The position numbers were made by a program, and so were the translations under genes. Below are positions 15,956 through 25,684 of a stretch of DNA of 64,000 nt, piece by piece. Positions within the stretch are counted from its first letter, which is position 1. Every line of letters begins with the position of its first letter. The DNA is from Nocardioides pantholopis (GTDB lineage Bacteria > Actinomycetota > Actinomycetes > Propionibacteriales > Nocardioidaceae), in contig NZ_CP033324.1 of NCBI RefSeq assembly GCF_003710085.1, positions 1,302,001 through 1,366,000 of the forward strand. Reading direction: 5' to 3'. The notes below the pieces were generated by a model that was not told where the DNA came from, ran no database searches, and saw only the letters and a list, made by a program, of their open reading frames with translations.

Positions 15956-17100
15956 GCGGCCTCCCGACGAAGGGTCGGCCCTCGATGGACGCGACGGCTC
16001 GATCAGAGCGCCCGGCCCGACCGGTGCTGCCGGCACGGTCCCGCCTCGCGGGGCGCGTGCGGGACGTCGTACGCCGCAGCGTGCTGCAGGAGTACGGCCT
16101 CGCCGCGGCGCTGGTCGGGTTCTCCGGTGCGCTCACCCTCGCCGTGGCGCTGTGGCCGGCCACGGTGCCGGTGGTCGGGCTGATGGTCCCGCTGCTGGTC
16201 GGCAGCCTGCTGCTCGGGCCGCGCCAGCTGCAGTGGTTCGTCGTGTGGATCGTGGTCATGGTCCTGATCGCGACTGTCTTCCAGGTCAGGATCACCCCCC
16301 GCGTCGTCGTCACCGTCGGCATCGAGCTGCTGATGGCGGCGATCGTGCTGCTGGCGAGCAGGCGGCGCTCCCGCCTGGGCGTGGGCGGGGCCGCTGGCGA
16401 GGCGATGTTCGTCGACCTGCGCGACCGCATCCTGAACCAGGGCGGCATCCCGGCCCTCCCGCGGGGCTGGCGGATGGAGTCGGCCCTGCGCTCGGCCGGC
16501 GGTACGCCGTTCGCGGGCGACTTCCTGGTCGCGAGCCAGCCGAGCCCCGACCGGCTCGACGTCGTGGTCGTGGACGTCTCGGGCAAGGGTGAGCAGGCCG
16601 GCACCCGGGCGCTGATGCTCTCGGGTGCCTTCGGCGGCCTGATCGGGGCACTGCCCCCGCAGTCGTTCCTCCCGGCGGCCAACGAGTACCTGCTGCGCCA
16701 GGACTGGGCCGAGGGGTTCGCCACCGCCGTGCACCTCGCCCTGGACCTCTCCGACGGCCGCTTCGAGCTGCGCACCGCCGGCCACCCGCCAGCGGTCCGC
16801 CGGGCGGCCGGCTCGGGGCGGTGGAGCGTGCTGGGCTCCGAGGGACCGGTGCTGGGCCTGCTGCCCGACGCCGAGTTCCACGCGGTGAGCGGGGTGCTCG
16901 AGCCCGGCGACGCGGTGATGCTCTACACCGACGGCATGGTCGAGGAGCCGCGCCGCGACATCGAGCTCGGCATCGACCGGATGCTGGGTGCGGCCGAGCA
17001 GCTGCTGCGCGGCGAGTTCGCCGGCGCCGCGGACCGGCTCGTCACCGCCCTGGGGTCCCGTGACGACGACCGGGCGATGGTCGTGGTCACCCGCAGCTGA
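15952..17100 (+). CDS. Membrane-anchored SpoIIE-type PP2C phosphatase
   Basis: 382 aa from ATG 15952, which overlaps the nei stop as ATGA; ATG 15985 is an alternative. Residues about 45-135 contain four hydrophobic segments. Residues about 160-380 form a PPM/SpoIIE serine phosphatase domain with the metal-binding acids in GDFLVAS, VVDVSGKGEQAG, YTDGMVEE and SRDDDRAMVVV. Such enzymes dephosphorylate anti-anti-sigma factors. No anti-sigma or STAS gene is next to it, so the partner is elsewhere. Coupling to a DNA glycosylase gene is unusual. Confidence 0.9.
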   Translation: MSGLPTKGRPSMDATARSERPARPVLPARSRLAGRVRDVVRRSVLQEYGLAAALVGFSGALTLAVALWPATVPVVGLMVPLLVGSLLLGPRQLQWFVVWIVVMVLIATVFQVRITPRVVVTVGIELLMAAIVLLASRRRSRLGVGGAAGEAMFVDLRDRILNQGGIPALPRGWRMESALRSAGGTPFAGDFLVASQPSPDRLDVVVVDVSGKGEQAGTRALMLSGAFGGLIGALPPQSFLPAANEYLLRQDWAEGFATAVHLALDLSDGRFELRTAGHPPAVRRAAGSGRWSVLGSEGPVLGLLPDAEFHAVSGVLEPGDAVMLYTDGMVEEPRRDIELGIDRMLGAAEQLLRGEFAGAADRLVTALGSRDDDRAMVVVTRS

Positions 17101-17186
17101 GGGCTCGGCCCGGTTGGGGCGCGGGCCGATCGGTGTGGCACGATGACCCCGGCTCTCGCGCGCCCTCACGGGCGGGCACCAGCCGC

Positions 17187-17260
17187 GCGGATGTAGCTCA
17201 ATGGTAGAGCCCCAGTCTTCCAAACTGGCTACGCGGGTTCGATTCCCGTCATCCGCTCCA
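17187..17260 (+). tRNA. tRNA-Gly (TCC)
   Basis: 74 bases including an encoded CCA. Acceptor arms GCGGATG/CATCCGC pair fully; D arm AGCTCAATGGTAGAGC; anticodon stem CCAGT/ACTGG with loop CTTCCAA giving anticodon TCC; T arm GCGGGTTCGATTCCCGT. It is followed 36 bases later by tRNA-Pro. Both precede tig, as in mycobacteria. Confidence 0.95.
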
Positions 17261-17296
17261 GGTGGGCCGTCCCGGCAGTTCGGGGCGGCTGCTTGG

Positions 17297-17369
17297 CGGG
17301 GCGTAGCGTAGTGGCTAGCGCGCCTGCTTTGGGAGCAGGAGACCGCAGGTTCGAGTCCTGTCGCCCCGA
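17297..17369 (+). tRNA. tRNA-Pro (TGG)
   Basis: 73 bases, no encoded CCA. Acceptor CGGGGCG/CGCCCCG; D arm AGCGTAGTGGCTAGCGC; anticodon stem CCTGC/GCAGG with loop TTTGGGA giving TGG; T arm CAGGTTCGAGTCCTG. The unlike CCA status of the two neighbouring tRNAs is worth noting. Confidence 0.94.
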
Positions 17370-17436
17370 CGCACTGACCATCTCACGGTGACCCTCCCCG
17401 GTCACCCCGGAAACAACGATTGACAGGAGACAACCT

Positions 17437-18942
17437 GTGAAGAGCGCCGTCGAGACCTTGAGCCCGACCAGGGCCAAGCTGACCGTCGAGGTGCCCTTCG
17501 AGGAGCTCAAGCCGAGCCTCGACGCGGCGTACAAGCGGATCGCGCAGCAGATCAACGTCCCCGGCTTCCGCCGGGGCAAGGTCCCTGCGATGGTCATCGA
17601 CCGCCAGGTCGGCCGCGGCGTGGTCCTCGACGAGGCCGTCAACGACGTGCTCCCGAAGAAGTACGTCGAGGCGCTGCAGGAGAACTCCCTCGAGCCGCTG
17701 GCCCAGCCGGAGATCGAGCTGACCAAGCTCGAGGACAACGACGTGCTGGAGTTCACCGCCGAGGTCGACGTCAAGCCGACCATCGAGCTGCCCTCCTACG
17801 AGGGCCTCGAGGCTCAGGTCGACGACGTCGAGGTCACCGACGAGGACGTCGACGAGCAGGTCAAGGCGCTGCGCGAGCGGTTCGCGACGCTCACCGACGT
17901 CGAGCGTCCCGCCGCCGAGGGCGACTTCGTCGTGATGGACCTCCAGGCGACCCAGGACGGCGAGCCGGTCGAGGGCGCCGAGGTGTCCGGGATGTCCTAC
18001 CAGGTCGGGCGCGGCGGGATGCTCGAGGGCCTCGACGAGGCGCTGGCCGGCATGGCCGCCGGCGACGCGAAGACCTTCACCTCCGAGCTGGTCGGCGGTG
18101 ACCTGGTCGGTCAGTCCGTCGAGGTCCACGTCTCGGTCTCGCAGGTCCAGGAGCAGGAGCTGCCCGAGTACGACGACGAGTTCGCTCAGCTCGCCTCGGA
18201 GTTCGACACGATCGAGGAGCTCACCGCCGACGTGCGCGAGCGTCTGGGCCGCGGCAAGCGGCTCGAGCAGGCGGCCGCCGCGCGCGACGCCGTCCTCGAG
18301 GCGCTGCTGGAGAAGGTCGAGGTCCCGCTGCCGGAGACCATGGTCACCGACGAGCTGAACGCGCGCCGCCAGAACATCGAGCAGCAGCTCGCGTTCGCCG
18401 GCATCACGATGGAGAAGTACCTCGAGGACGAGGGCCAGACCGTCGAGGAGTTCGAGGCCGACCTCGACCGCCGGGTCCGCGACGCTGTCGCCGCGCAGTT
18501 CATCCTCGACGAGATCGCGAAGAAGGAGGAGCTCGGGATCGACCAGAACGAGCTCACCCAGCACATGGTCCGCCGCGCCCAGCAGTCCGGTCAGGACCCG
18601 CAGGAGTTCGCGAACCACATGTTCGAGCACAACCACATCCCGGACCTGGTCCAGGAGATCCTGCGTGGCAAGGCGCTCGCGACGATCGTCGAGTCGGCAG
18701 TGGTCAAGGACGCCTCGGGCAATGTGGTCGAGCTGAAGAACCTGCTTCCCGACGGCACCATCGCCGCGGCGGAGACCGAGGAGGCCGGGCAGGAGTCCGC
18801 CGACGAGGCCGCTGCCGACGAGGCCCCCGCAGACGAGGCCACCGAGGACGAGGCGCCCAAGAAGGCCGCGAAGAAGCCGGCCAAGAAGGCCGCCAAGAAG
18901 CCGGCCAAGAAGGCTGCTGAGAAGGCTGCCGAGAACGACTGA
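17437..18942 (+). CDS. tig: Trigger factor chaperone
   Basis: 501 aa. Ribosome-bound chaperone and peptidyl-prolyl isomerase. The ribosome-docking loop GFRRGKVP is near residue 45, the FKBP domain near 160-245 (EGDFVVMDLQA to SVSQVQEQELP), and the C-terminal helical arms run to about 440. The last 60 residues are an Asp/Glu/Ala-rich linker and a repeated KKAAKKPAKK tail, longer than in model trigger factors and histone-H1-like; comparable Lys/Ala stretches recur in the RNase E here. RBS GACAGGAGA lies upstream of GTG 17437. It starts the tig-clpP1-clpP2-clpX block. Confidence 0.96.
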   Translation: MKSAVETLSPTRAKLTVEVPFEELKPSLDAAYKRIAQQINVPGFRRGKVPAMVIDRQVGRGVVLDEAVNDVLPKKYVEALQENSLEPLAQPEIELTKLEDNDVLEFTAEVDVKPTIELPSYEGLEAQVDDVEVTDEDVDEQVKALRERFATLTDVERPAAEGDFVVMDLQATQDGEPVEGAEVSGMSYQVGRGGMLEGLDEALAGMAAGDAKTFTSELVGGDLVGQSVEVHVSVSQVQEQELPEYDDEFAQLASEFDTIEELTADVRERLGRGKRLEQAAAARDAVLEALLEKVEVPLPETMVTDELNARRQNIEQQLAFAGITMEKYLEDEGQTVEEFEADLDRRVRDAVAAQFILDEIAKKEELGIDQNELTQHMVRRAQQSGQDPQEFANHMFEHNHIPDLVQEILRGKALATIVESAVVKDASGNVVELKNLLPDGTIAAAETEEAGQESADEAAADEAPADEATEDEAPKKAAKKPAKKAAKKPAKKAAEKAAEND

Positions 18943-18973
18943 CGACCGGGGCCACCAGGCCCGAGCTCGTGCG

Positions 18974-19007
18974 CTGCGGCCCATCCGGATCTCCGGGTGG
19001 GCCGCAG
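18974..19007 (+). terminator. Terminator after tig
   Basis: CTGCGGCCCATCCGG pairs with CCGGGTGGGCCGCAG (one G-U) around ATCT, 31 bases after the tig stop. It separates tig from the clpP1 promoter. Confidence 0.75.
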
Positions 19008-19070
19008 TCGTGCGTACGGCGCTCGGCGCCCCGTCCGGGCCGGGAAGGCACGGACGCGGCGGGCGAAATC

Positions 19071-19084
19071 CGCTGTTGGCGAAC
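19071..19084 (+). promoter_or_regulatory. Candidate ClgR box upstream of clpP1
   Basis: CGC-TGTTG-GCGAAC. The published corynebacterial ClgR motif is of the form CGC-N5-GCG followed by A/T-A/T-C/G, and this site fits that core with AAC. It is centred about 57 bases before the clpP1 start. ClgR activates clpP1P2 in Corynebacterium, Streptomyces and Mycobacterium, so position and target agree. Confidence 0.6.
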
Positions 19085-19122
19085 AGGGGCGCATTGTCCG
19101 TGGAAGTGTCCGGTCCACGGGC

Positions 19123-19128
19123 TAGGGT
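19123..19128 (+). promoter_or_regulatory. -10 element of clpP1, leaderless type
   Basis: TAGGGT, six bases before GTG 19135. No ribosome binding site lies between them. Confidence 0.55.
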
Positions 19129-19134
19129 CGGCCC

Positions 19135-19776
19135 GTGACCCAGAACTCCAGCCCCTCGCACGACTCCCAGATGGGCGGCGGCGGCGGCATCAACGTCCTC
19201 GACGACCACATCTACCAGCGCCTGCTCCGCGAGCGCATCGTGTTCCTCGGTTCGGAGGTGCGCGACCAGAACGCGAACGCGATCTGCGCGCAGCTGCTGC
19301 TGCTCTCGGCGGAGGACCCCGAGGCGGACATCTTCCTGCACATCAACAGCCCCGGCGGCTCCGTGGATGCGGGCATGGCGATCTACGACACCATGAACTA
19401 CATCCCCAACGACGTCGCGACGGTGGGCATGGGACTGGCGGCCTCGATGGGCCAGTTCCTGCTCTGCGCCGGCACCAAGGGCAAGCGCTACGCCCTGCCG
19501 CACGCGCGGATCATGATGCACCAGCCGTCCTCCGGCATGGGAGGCTCCGCCTCCGACATCAAGATCCAGGCCCAGCAGTCGCTGCACATCAAGAAGGTGC
19601 TCCTCGAGCTCATCGCCGAGCACACCGGCCAGAGCGTCGAGCAGGTCGAGGCGGATGCCGACCGCGACCGCTGGTTCACCGCCCAGCAGGCGCTCGAGTA
19701 CGGCCTGGTCGACCAGGTCGTCAAGAGTGCCCGCGAAGCCGCCGACGACGGCCGCCCGGCCCACACGAAGGACTGA
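19135..19776 (+). CDS. clpP1: ATP-dependent Clp protease proteolytic subunit 1
   Basis: 213 aa. Serine protease ring subunit that works with ClpP2 and ClpX/ClpC1. Catalytic triad Ser104 (GLAASMGQ), His129 (RIMMHQP) and Asp178 (DADRDRW). [11 protein letters not shown] is the classic oxyanion region. The N-terminal 18 residues, with a GGGGG run, are longer than in E. coli ClpP. GTG 19135 is favoured by the -10 element. The clpP2 gene follows after five bases. Confidence 0.96.
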   Translation: MTQNSSPSHDSQMGGGGGINVLDDHIYQRLLRERIVFLGSEVRDQNANAICAQLLLLSAEDPEADIFLHINSPGGSVDAGMAIYDTMNYIPNDVATVGMGLAASMGQFLLCAGTKGKRYALPHARIMMHQPSSGMGGSASDIKIQAQQSLHIKKVLLELIAEHTGQSVEQVEADADRDRWFTAQQALEYGLVDQVVKSAREAADDGRPAHTKD

Positions 19777-19781
19777 CCCCC

Positions 19782-20453
19782 ATGTCCCAGATTCCGCAGC
19801 TCCCGCAGGGCGCCATGGCTCCCGAGCTGAGCCCGTCCGCGAACTACTACATCCCGCAGTGGGAGGAGCGCACGTCCTACGGGTTCCGGCGCATCGACCC
19901 GTACGGCAAGCTCTTCGAGGACCGCATCATCTACCTCGGCACGCCGATCTCCGACGACGTCGCGAACGCCGTGATCGCCCAGCTGATGTGCCTGGAGTCG
20001 ATGAACCCCGACCAGGACATCCAGATCTACATCAACAGCCCCGGTGGCTCGTTCACCGCGCTGACCGCGATCTACGACACGATGAACTTCATCAAGTGCG
20101 ACGTGCACACGGTCTGCATCGGCCAGGCCGCCTCGGCCGCCGCCGTCCTGCTCGCCGCCGGCGCGCCCGGCAAGCGGATGGCGCTGCCGAACAGCCGGAT
20201 CCTGATCCACCAGCCCTACACCGAGGGCACCTTCGGGCAGACCTCGGACATCGAGATCCAGGCCAACGAGATCCTGCGCATGCGCGAGCTGCTCGAGACG
20301 ATGATCTCGACGCACTCCGGGCGCGACCGCGAGCAGGTGAGCCGCGACATCGAGCGCGACAAGATCCTGACGGCGGCCGGCGCGGTCGAGTACGGCCTGA
20401 TCGACGCCGTCATCGAGTCCCGCAAGAGCGCCCCGGCGCTCGCCTCGTCCTGA
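19782..20453 (+). CDS. clpP2: ATP-dependent Clp protease proteolytic subunit 2
   Basis: 223 aa. Second ClpP subunit; actinobacteria need both to form the active mixed tetradecamer. Triad Ser118 (GQAASAAAV), His143 (RILIHQP) and Asp193 (IERDKIL). ATG 19782 lies five bases after the clpP1 stop with GAAGGA just upstream. ClpP2 has ASA rather than ASMG around the nucleophile, as is usual for this paralogue. Confidence 0.96.
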   Translation: MSQIPQLPQGAMAPELSPSANYYIPQWEERTSYGFRRIDPYGKLFEDRIIYLGTPISDDVANAVIAQLMCLESMNPDQDIQIYINSPGGSFTALTAIYDTMNFIKCDVHTVCIGQAASAAAVLLAAGAPGKRMALPNSRILIHQPYTEGTFGQTSDIEIQANEILRMRELLETMISTHSGRDREQVSRDIERDKILTAAGAVEYGLIDAVIESRKSAPALASS

Positions 20454-20460
20454 CCATGTC

Positions 20461-20490
20461 CTGGCTGGCACCCCCACGGGTGCCGGCCAG
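20461..20490 (+). terminator. Terminator after clpP2
   Basis: CTGGCTGGCACCC pairs with GGGTGCCGGCCAG around CCAC, with one wobble pair, eight bases after the clpP2 stop. It makes clpP1P2 a separate unit from clpX. Confidence 0.7.
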
Positions 20491-20550
20491 GTCTTCGGAC
20501 GTTCACCCCGTGTCCGGCCCCCGAACAGGCCGGGCTCGGGGTACCGTCAC

Positions 20551-20556
20551 TAGAGT
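20551..20556 (+). promoter_or_regulatory. -10 element of clpX
   Basis: TAGAGT. Unlike most genes here the start (20607) is about 50 bases away, and a strong AGGAGGA at 20591-20597 precedes it, so clpX has a conventional leader. Confidence 0.45.
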
Positions 20557-20606
20557 TTCGAGCGCGTCAGGGCCGTGTCGGTCCACGCTGAGGAGGATGA
20601 CCGTCC

Positions 20607-21887
<1,281 letters not shown>

Positions 21888-21910
21888 GCCCGAACGTGTG
21901 AGCGTGACCG

Positions 21911-21949
21911 CCTGAGCCCGGCCGGGGGAGTGCCCCGGCCGGGCTCAGG
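21911..21949. terminator. Bidirectional terminator between clpX and valS
   Basis: A perfect 17-bp stem, CCTGAGCCCGGCCGGGG with its complement, around GAGTG, between convergent stop codons. Confidence 0.8.
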
Positions 21950-21955
21950 CGCGTT

Positions 21956-24571
21956 TCAGTCTCCGGTCGGGGCGAGCTCGGCGTCGACGGCGATCTCCGT
22001 CGCCGCCTCGTCGACGGTGAAGACCAGGTCGCCCACGACCCGGCCGGTCTTGCGCAGGTCCTCGGCGGCCGTCTCGGCCGCCCGGACCAGGCGCTCCGGG
22101 CCGCGGACCTCGACCCGCGAGAGCTCCGCGCGCATCGAGACCTTGGCCTGCGACTTCGCGCCGCGGATGCCGGCCAGCGCGGCCGCCACGGCGTCGACGG
22201 TGGACGGGTCGGCGGCGGCCGCCGCGCCGAGGTCGAGCTCGGTCGGCCAGGCGGCGTGGTGCACCGAGCCCTCCTGCCACCACGACCAGACCTCCTCGGT
22301 CACGTAGGGCAGGAACGGCGCGAGCAGGCGCAGCTGGACCTGGAGCGCGATCGCGAGGGTGGCCCGGGCCGAGTCGGTGGCCACGCCGCCGTCCTCGGCG
22401 TACGCACGCTCCTTGACCAGCTCGAGGTAGTCGTCGCAGAACTCCCAGAAGAACTTCTCCACCGACTCCAGGGCCGTGGTGTAGTCGTAGGCCTCGAACG
22501 CCTCCGTGGCGCGGGTGACGACGACGGCCAGGCGCCCGAGCAGCGCGCAGTCCAGCGGCTCGGAGACCTCGAAGGCGTTCAGCTCGGTGGCGCCGACGCC
22601 GCCGATCACGAACTTCGAGGCGTTGAGGACCTTCATCGCCAGCCGGCGGCCGACCTTCATCTGGCTCTCGTCGAACGGGGAGTCCAGGCCGGGGCGCGAC
22701 ATCGCCGCGCGCCAGCGGACCGCGTCGGCGCCGAACCGGTCGAGGATCTCGTTCGGGACGACGACGTTGCCCTTGGACTTCGACATCTTCTTGCGGTCGG
22801 GGTCCATCACGAACCCGGAGATCAGCGCGTGGTGCCACGGGGCGACGCCGTTCTCGAGGTGGGCGCGCACGACCCGGGCGAACAGCCAGGTGCGGATGAT
22901 GTCGTGGGCCTGGGTGGCCAGGTCCATCGGGAAGACCCGCTCGAACAGGTCGGGGTCGGACTCCCATCCGCCCGCGATCTGCGGGGTGAGGGAGGAGGTG
23001 GCCCAGGTGTCCATGACGTCCGGGTCGCCGACGAACCCGCCGGGCTTGCCGCGCTGCTCCTCGGTGTAGCCGCGCGGGGCGTCGGTCGAGGGGTCGACCG
23101 GCAGCTCGGCCTCGGTGGGCAGCAGCGGGTGATCGTGGTCGGGCTCGCCGTGCTCGTCGAGCGGGTACCAGACCGGGAACGGGATGCCGAAGAAGCGCTG
23201 GCGCGAGATCAGCCAGTCGCCGTTGAGCCCGCCCACCCAGTTGTCGTAGCGGTGCTTCATGTGCGCCGGGGCCCAGGTGATCTCGGCGCCGCGCTCGAGC
23301 AGCTCGGCGCGCAGATCGGCGTCGCGGCCGCCGTTGCGGATGTACCACTGGCGCGTGGCGACGATCTCCAGCGGCTTGTCGCCCTTCTCGAAGAAGTTCG
23401 CCATCCGCTGGGTCGGCCTCGGCTCGCCGTCCAGGTCGCCGGACTCGCGCAGCTTGGCGACCATCGCCTCCCGCGCGCTGAACGTGGTCTTGCCCTTGAG
23501 GTCCTCGTACGCCGCGGCGGCGGGCTCGGCGGCGAGCCACTCCGGGGTCTCGCGCAGCAGCCGGCCGTCCCGGCCGACGACCGTGCGCACCGGCAGCTGC
23601 AGCTCACGCCACCACTGCACGTCGGTGAGGTCGCCGAAGGTGCAGCACATGGCGATGCCGGCGCCCTTGTCCATCTCCGCGGCGGGGTGGGCCAGCACCG
23701 GGATCTCGACCCCGAACACCGGACTGGTCACGGTGGTGCCGAAGAGCGGCTGGTAGCGCTCGTCGTCGGGGTGCGCGATCAGGGCGACCACGGCCGGGAT
23801 CAGCTCGGGGCGGGTGGTCTCGATCGCGACGACCTCGCCGTCGGGCCGGTGGAAGTGCACCCGGTGGTAGGCGCCGGCGTACTCACGCGCCTCGAGCTCG
23901 GCCTGGGCGACGGCGGTCTGGAAGGTCACGTCCCACAGGGTCGGCGCCTCCTGGAGGTAGGCCTCCCCGCGGGCGAGGTTGCGCAGGAAGGCGCGCTGGC
24001 TGGCGGTCTGCGCCTTGGGGCCGATGGTCGTGTAGTGCTGCTTCCAGTCGACCGAGAGGCCCAGCGTGCGCCACAGCGACTCGAAGACCTGCTCGTCCTC
24101 GACGACCAGGCGCTCGCACAGCTCGACGAAGTTCGGCCGGCTGATCGGCACCTGGCGCTTGGGGTCCGGCTTCTCCGGCGGCGTGAAGTCCGGGTCGTAG
24201 GGCAGGGAGGGGTCGCAGCGCACGCCGAAGTAGTTCTGCACGCGGCGCTCGGTGGGCAGGCCGTTGTCATCCCAGCCCATCGGGTAGAAGACGGACTTGC
24301 CGCGCATCCGCTGGTAGCGGGCGATCAGGTCGGTGTGGGTGTAGGAGAAGACGTGCCCGACGTGCAGGCTGCCGGAGACGGTCGGCGGCGGGGTGTCGAT
24401 CGAGTAGACGTTCTCCCGCGGCTGGGTCCGGTCGAAGGCGTAGGTGTCCTGCTCCTTCCACCGCTGGGACCACCGCTGCTCGAGTCCCTCGAGGGCAGGC
24501 TTCTCCGGTACGACGACCGCGCGAGGTGCGCTGGTCGTGTCGGGAGCCTGGTCGTGCTGGGTCTCGGTCAT
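21956..24571 (-). CDS. valS: Valyl-tRNA synthetase, type 2 (archaeal-like)
   Basis: 871 aa from ATG 24571; TAGGAT on the minus strand (24579-24584) is seven bases before it, and in-frame sequence further upstream lacks support. HIGH box HVGH in [21 protein letters not shown], then [26 protein letters not shown] box KKMSKSKGN; editing domain in between; anticodon domain at the end. The usual C-terminal coiled-coil arm of E. coli or Bacillus ValRS is absent and the catalytic signatures are those of the type-2 enzymes shared with archaea. Streptomyces and Mycobacterium carry type 1, so the gene was probably replaced. Confidence 0.95.
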   Translation of the reverse strand: MTETQHDQAPDTTSAPRAVVVPEKPALEGLEQRWSQRWKEQDTYAFDRTQPRENVYSIDTPPPTVSGSLHVGHVFSYTHTDLIARYQRMRGKSVFYPMGWDDNGLPTERRVQNYFGVRCDPSLPYDPDFTPPEKPDPKRQVPISRPNFVELCERLVVEDEQVFESLWRTLGLSVDWKQHYTTIGPKAQTASQRAFLRNLARGEAYLQEAPTLWDVTFQTAVAQAELEAREYAGAYHRVHFHRPDGEVVAIETTRPELIPAVVALIAHPDDERYQPLFGTTVTSPVFGVEIPVLAHPAAEMDKGAGIAMCCTFGDLTDVQWWRELQLPVRTVVGRDGRLLRETPEWLAAEPAAAAYEDLKGKTTFSAREAMVAKLRESGDLDGEPRPTQRMANFFEKGDKPLEIVATRQWYIRNGGRDADLRAELLERGAEITWAPAHMKHRYDNWVGGLNGDWLISRQRFFGIPFPVWYPLDEHGEPDHDHPLLPTEAELPVDPSTDAPRGYTEEQRGKPGGFVGDPDVMDTWATSSLTPQIAGGWESDPDLFERVFPMDLATQAHDIIRTWLFARVVRAHLENGVAPWHHALISGFVMDPDRKKMSKSKGNVVVPNEILDRFGADAVRWRAAMSRPGLDSPFDESQMKVGRRLAMKVLNASKFVIGGVGATELNAFEVSEPLDCALLGRLAVVVTRATEAFEAYDYTTALESVEKFFWEFCDDYLELVKERAYAEDGGVATDSARATLAIALQVQLRLLAPFLPYVTEEVWSWWQEGSVHHAAWPTELDLGAAAAADPSTVDAVAAALAGIRGAKSQAKVSMRAELSRVEVRGPERLVRAAETAAEDLRKTGRVVGDLVFTVDEAATEIAVDAELAPTGD

Positions 24572-24578
24572 AAGAGAA

Positions 24579-24584
24579 ATCCTA
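24579..24584 (-). promoter_or_regulatory. -10 element of valS, leaderless type
   Basis: Reads TAGGAT on the minus strand, seven bases upstream of the valS ATG. Confidence 0.55.
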
Positions 24585-24647
24585 GGGCCGGCGCGCTCAC
24601 CTGCGAAAACCGGTTGCCGGCCGGGACTCCGCGAGCACCGTGCGGCC

Positions 24648-24764
24648 ATGACCTCCGACCTGCTGTCCCTCGATCTCCTCGAGGACCCGGCCGCCTTCCT
24701 GGCGGACACCGCGAACGTCGTCATCGCCGCGAGCGACGCGCCCGCGGTCGCTCAGCCGCGGTAG
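24648..24764 (+). CDS. Small protein of 38 aa, unknown
   Basis: Encodes [18 protein letters not shown] and a further 20 residues ending APAVAQPR. Thirty-six of 38 sense codons end in G or C, as in real genes here. It has no transmembrane helix, no Cys, and an acidic Leu-rich helix-like start resembling leader peptides of some ribosomally made peptides. It is divergent from valS and its last 13 bases overlap the end of the convergent flavoprotein gene. There is no obvious ribosome binding site or -10 element, so expression is uncertain. Confidence 0.45.
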   Translation: MTSDLLSLDLLEDPAAFLADTANVVIAASDAPAVAQPR

Positions 24765-25576
24765 GGCTTCGCCGAGCCCTGCTCAATGCCGGCGCGGATC
24801 CTCTTCTCCACGGTGGCGGCGATCCGGTTGGGCAGGAACGGCACCGTGGCGTCGGAGAACCAGTCGGCGTCGAACCAGCCGCGCTCGTCCCAGTAGGCCG
24901 CGTCGACCGGGCCGTCCTCCCGGCCGCCCTCGACCAGCAGTCGGGCCACCCGGAAGCCGATCAGGTCGGCGGTGGTGGGGCGCGGCTCGCCGGCGGTCGG
25001 TGCGGCCAGCACGGTGCCGGCGAGCTCGTCGAGCGCCGCGTCCACGCGCCCGCGGTAGGCCGGCCGGCGCAGGCCGGGTCCGTTGACGCCGAGCTGCCCC
25101 ACGGTGTGGAAGCCCCATCGGCGCACGGCGGTGCGCAGGTACCCCAGGGCCGCGTCGTGACCGCCGCCGGCCGCGGTGGAGAGCAGCACGGCCGGCTTGC
25201 CGACGTACGCGGGCCGGTGGATGAGGTAGGCGAAGTGGTCGACGAAGCGCTTCATGGCCGCCGACACCTGGAAGGAGTGCACCGGGGTCGCGAACACGAC
25301 CAGGTCGGCGGCGTCCTTCAGCTGCCGGGCGGGCGCCGCGCGGTCGTAGGAGGGGCAGGCCTGCTCGCCGGCGGTCATGCAGGACAGGCAGGCCGGGCAG
25401 GACTGGCCCAGACCCAGGTCCTCGACCACGACCGTGTCGACGTTCAGTTCGACACCGGGCGTCGAGGCCGCCCCGTGGGCCCGGACCCGCGCGACCAGGT
25501 CGTCGACCAGTGCGCCGGTGGTGCCGGCCGTGCCGTGCCCGCTGCCCAGAACCACGCCGATCCGCATCTCATTCAT
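24752..25576 (-). CDS. NAD(P)H-dependent FMN reductase / iron-sulfur flavoprotein family
   Basis: 274 aa. Flavodoxin-like fold: the N-terminal MRIGVVLGSGHGTAGTT binds FMN phosphate, and VVFATPVHSFQVSAAMKRF is the second flavin loop. The insert CPACLSCMTAGEQACPSYD, with Cys spacing 2-2-7, is the compact cluster site of iron-sulfur flavoproteins that reduce quinones or other acceptors. A C-terminal extension of about 90 residues is rich in Trp and Asp. TAGGAT lies six bases before ATG 25576 (minus strand), favouring the first of two nearby ATGs. Physiological substrate unknown. Confidence 0.82.
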   Translation of the reverse strand: MNEMRIGVVLGSGHGTAGTTGALVDDLVARVRAHGAASTPGVELNVDTVVVEDLGLGQSCPACLSCMTAGEQACPSYDRAAPARQLKDAADLVVFATPVHSFQVSAAMKRFVDHFAYLIHRPAYVGKPAVLLSTAAGGGHDAALGYLRTAVRRWGFHTVGQLGVNGPGLRRPAYRGRVDAALDELAGTVLAAPTAGEPRPTTADLIGFRVARLLVEGGREDGPVDAAYWDERGWFDADWFSDATVPFLPNRIAATVEKRIRAGIEQGSAKPYRG

Positions 25577-25582
25577 CCGTAT

Positions 25583-25588
25583 ATCCTA
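25583..25588 (-). promoter_or_regulatory. -10 element of the flavoprotein gene, leaderless type
   Basis: TAGGAT on the minus strand, six bases before the ATG at 25576. Confidence 0.5.
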
Positions 25589-25684
25589 TCGAGTTGCGCC
25601 GGCGCGCATCGGACGTCCGGCTCCGCGCCCAGGCGCCTTGCCCCCGAGCGGCGCGGCGACCGTCCCGCCTAGACTCGTGACGCG

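Noticed and set aside
17187..17369. tRNA pair as an integration site
   Set aside because: No partial tRNA copy or integrase gene nearby; the tRNAs and tig follow the standard order.
22256..25672. 1138-codon open frame on the plus strand opposite valS
   Set aside because: Composition-driven antisense frame; the valS protein on the other strand has all catalytic motifs. Only its tail (24648-24764) shows an independent ATG and is listed separately.
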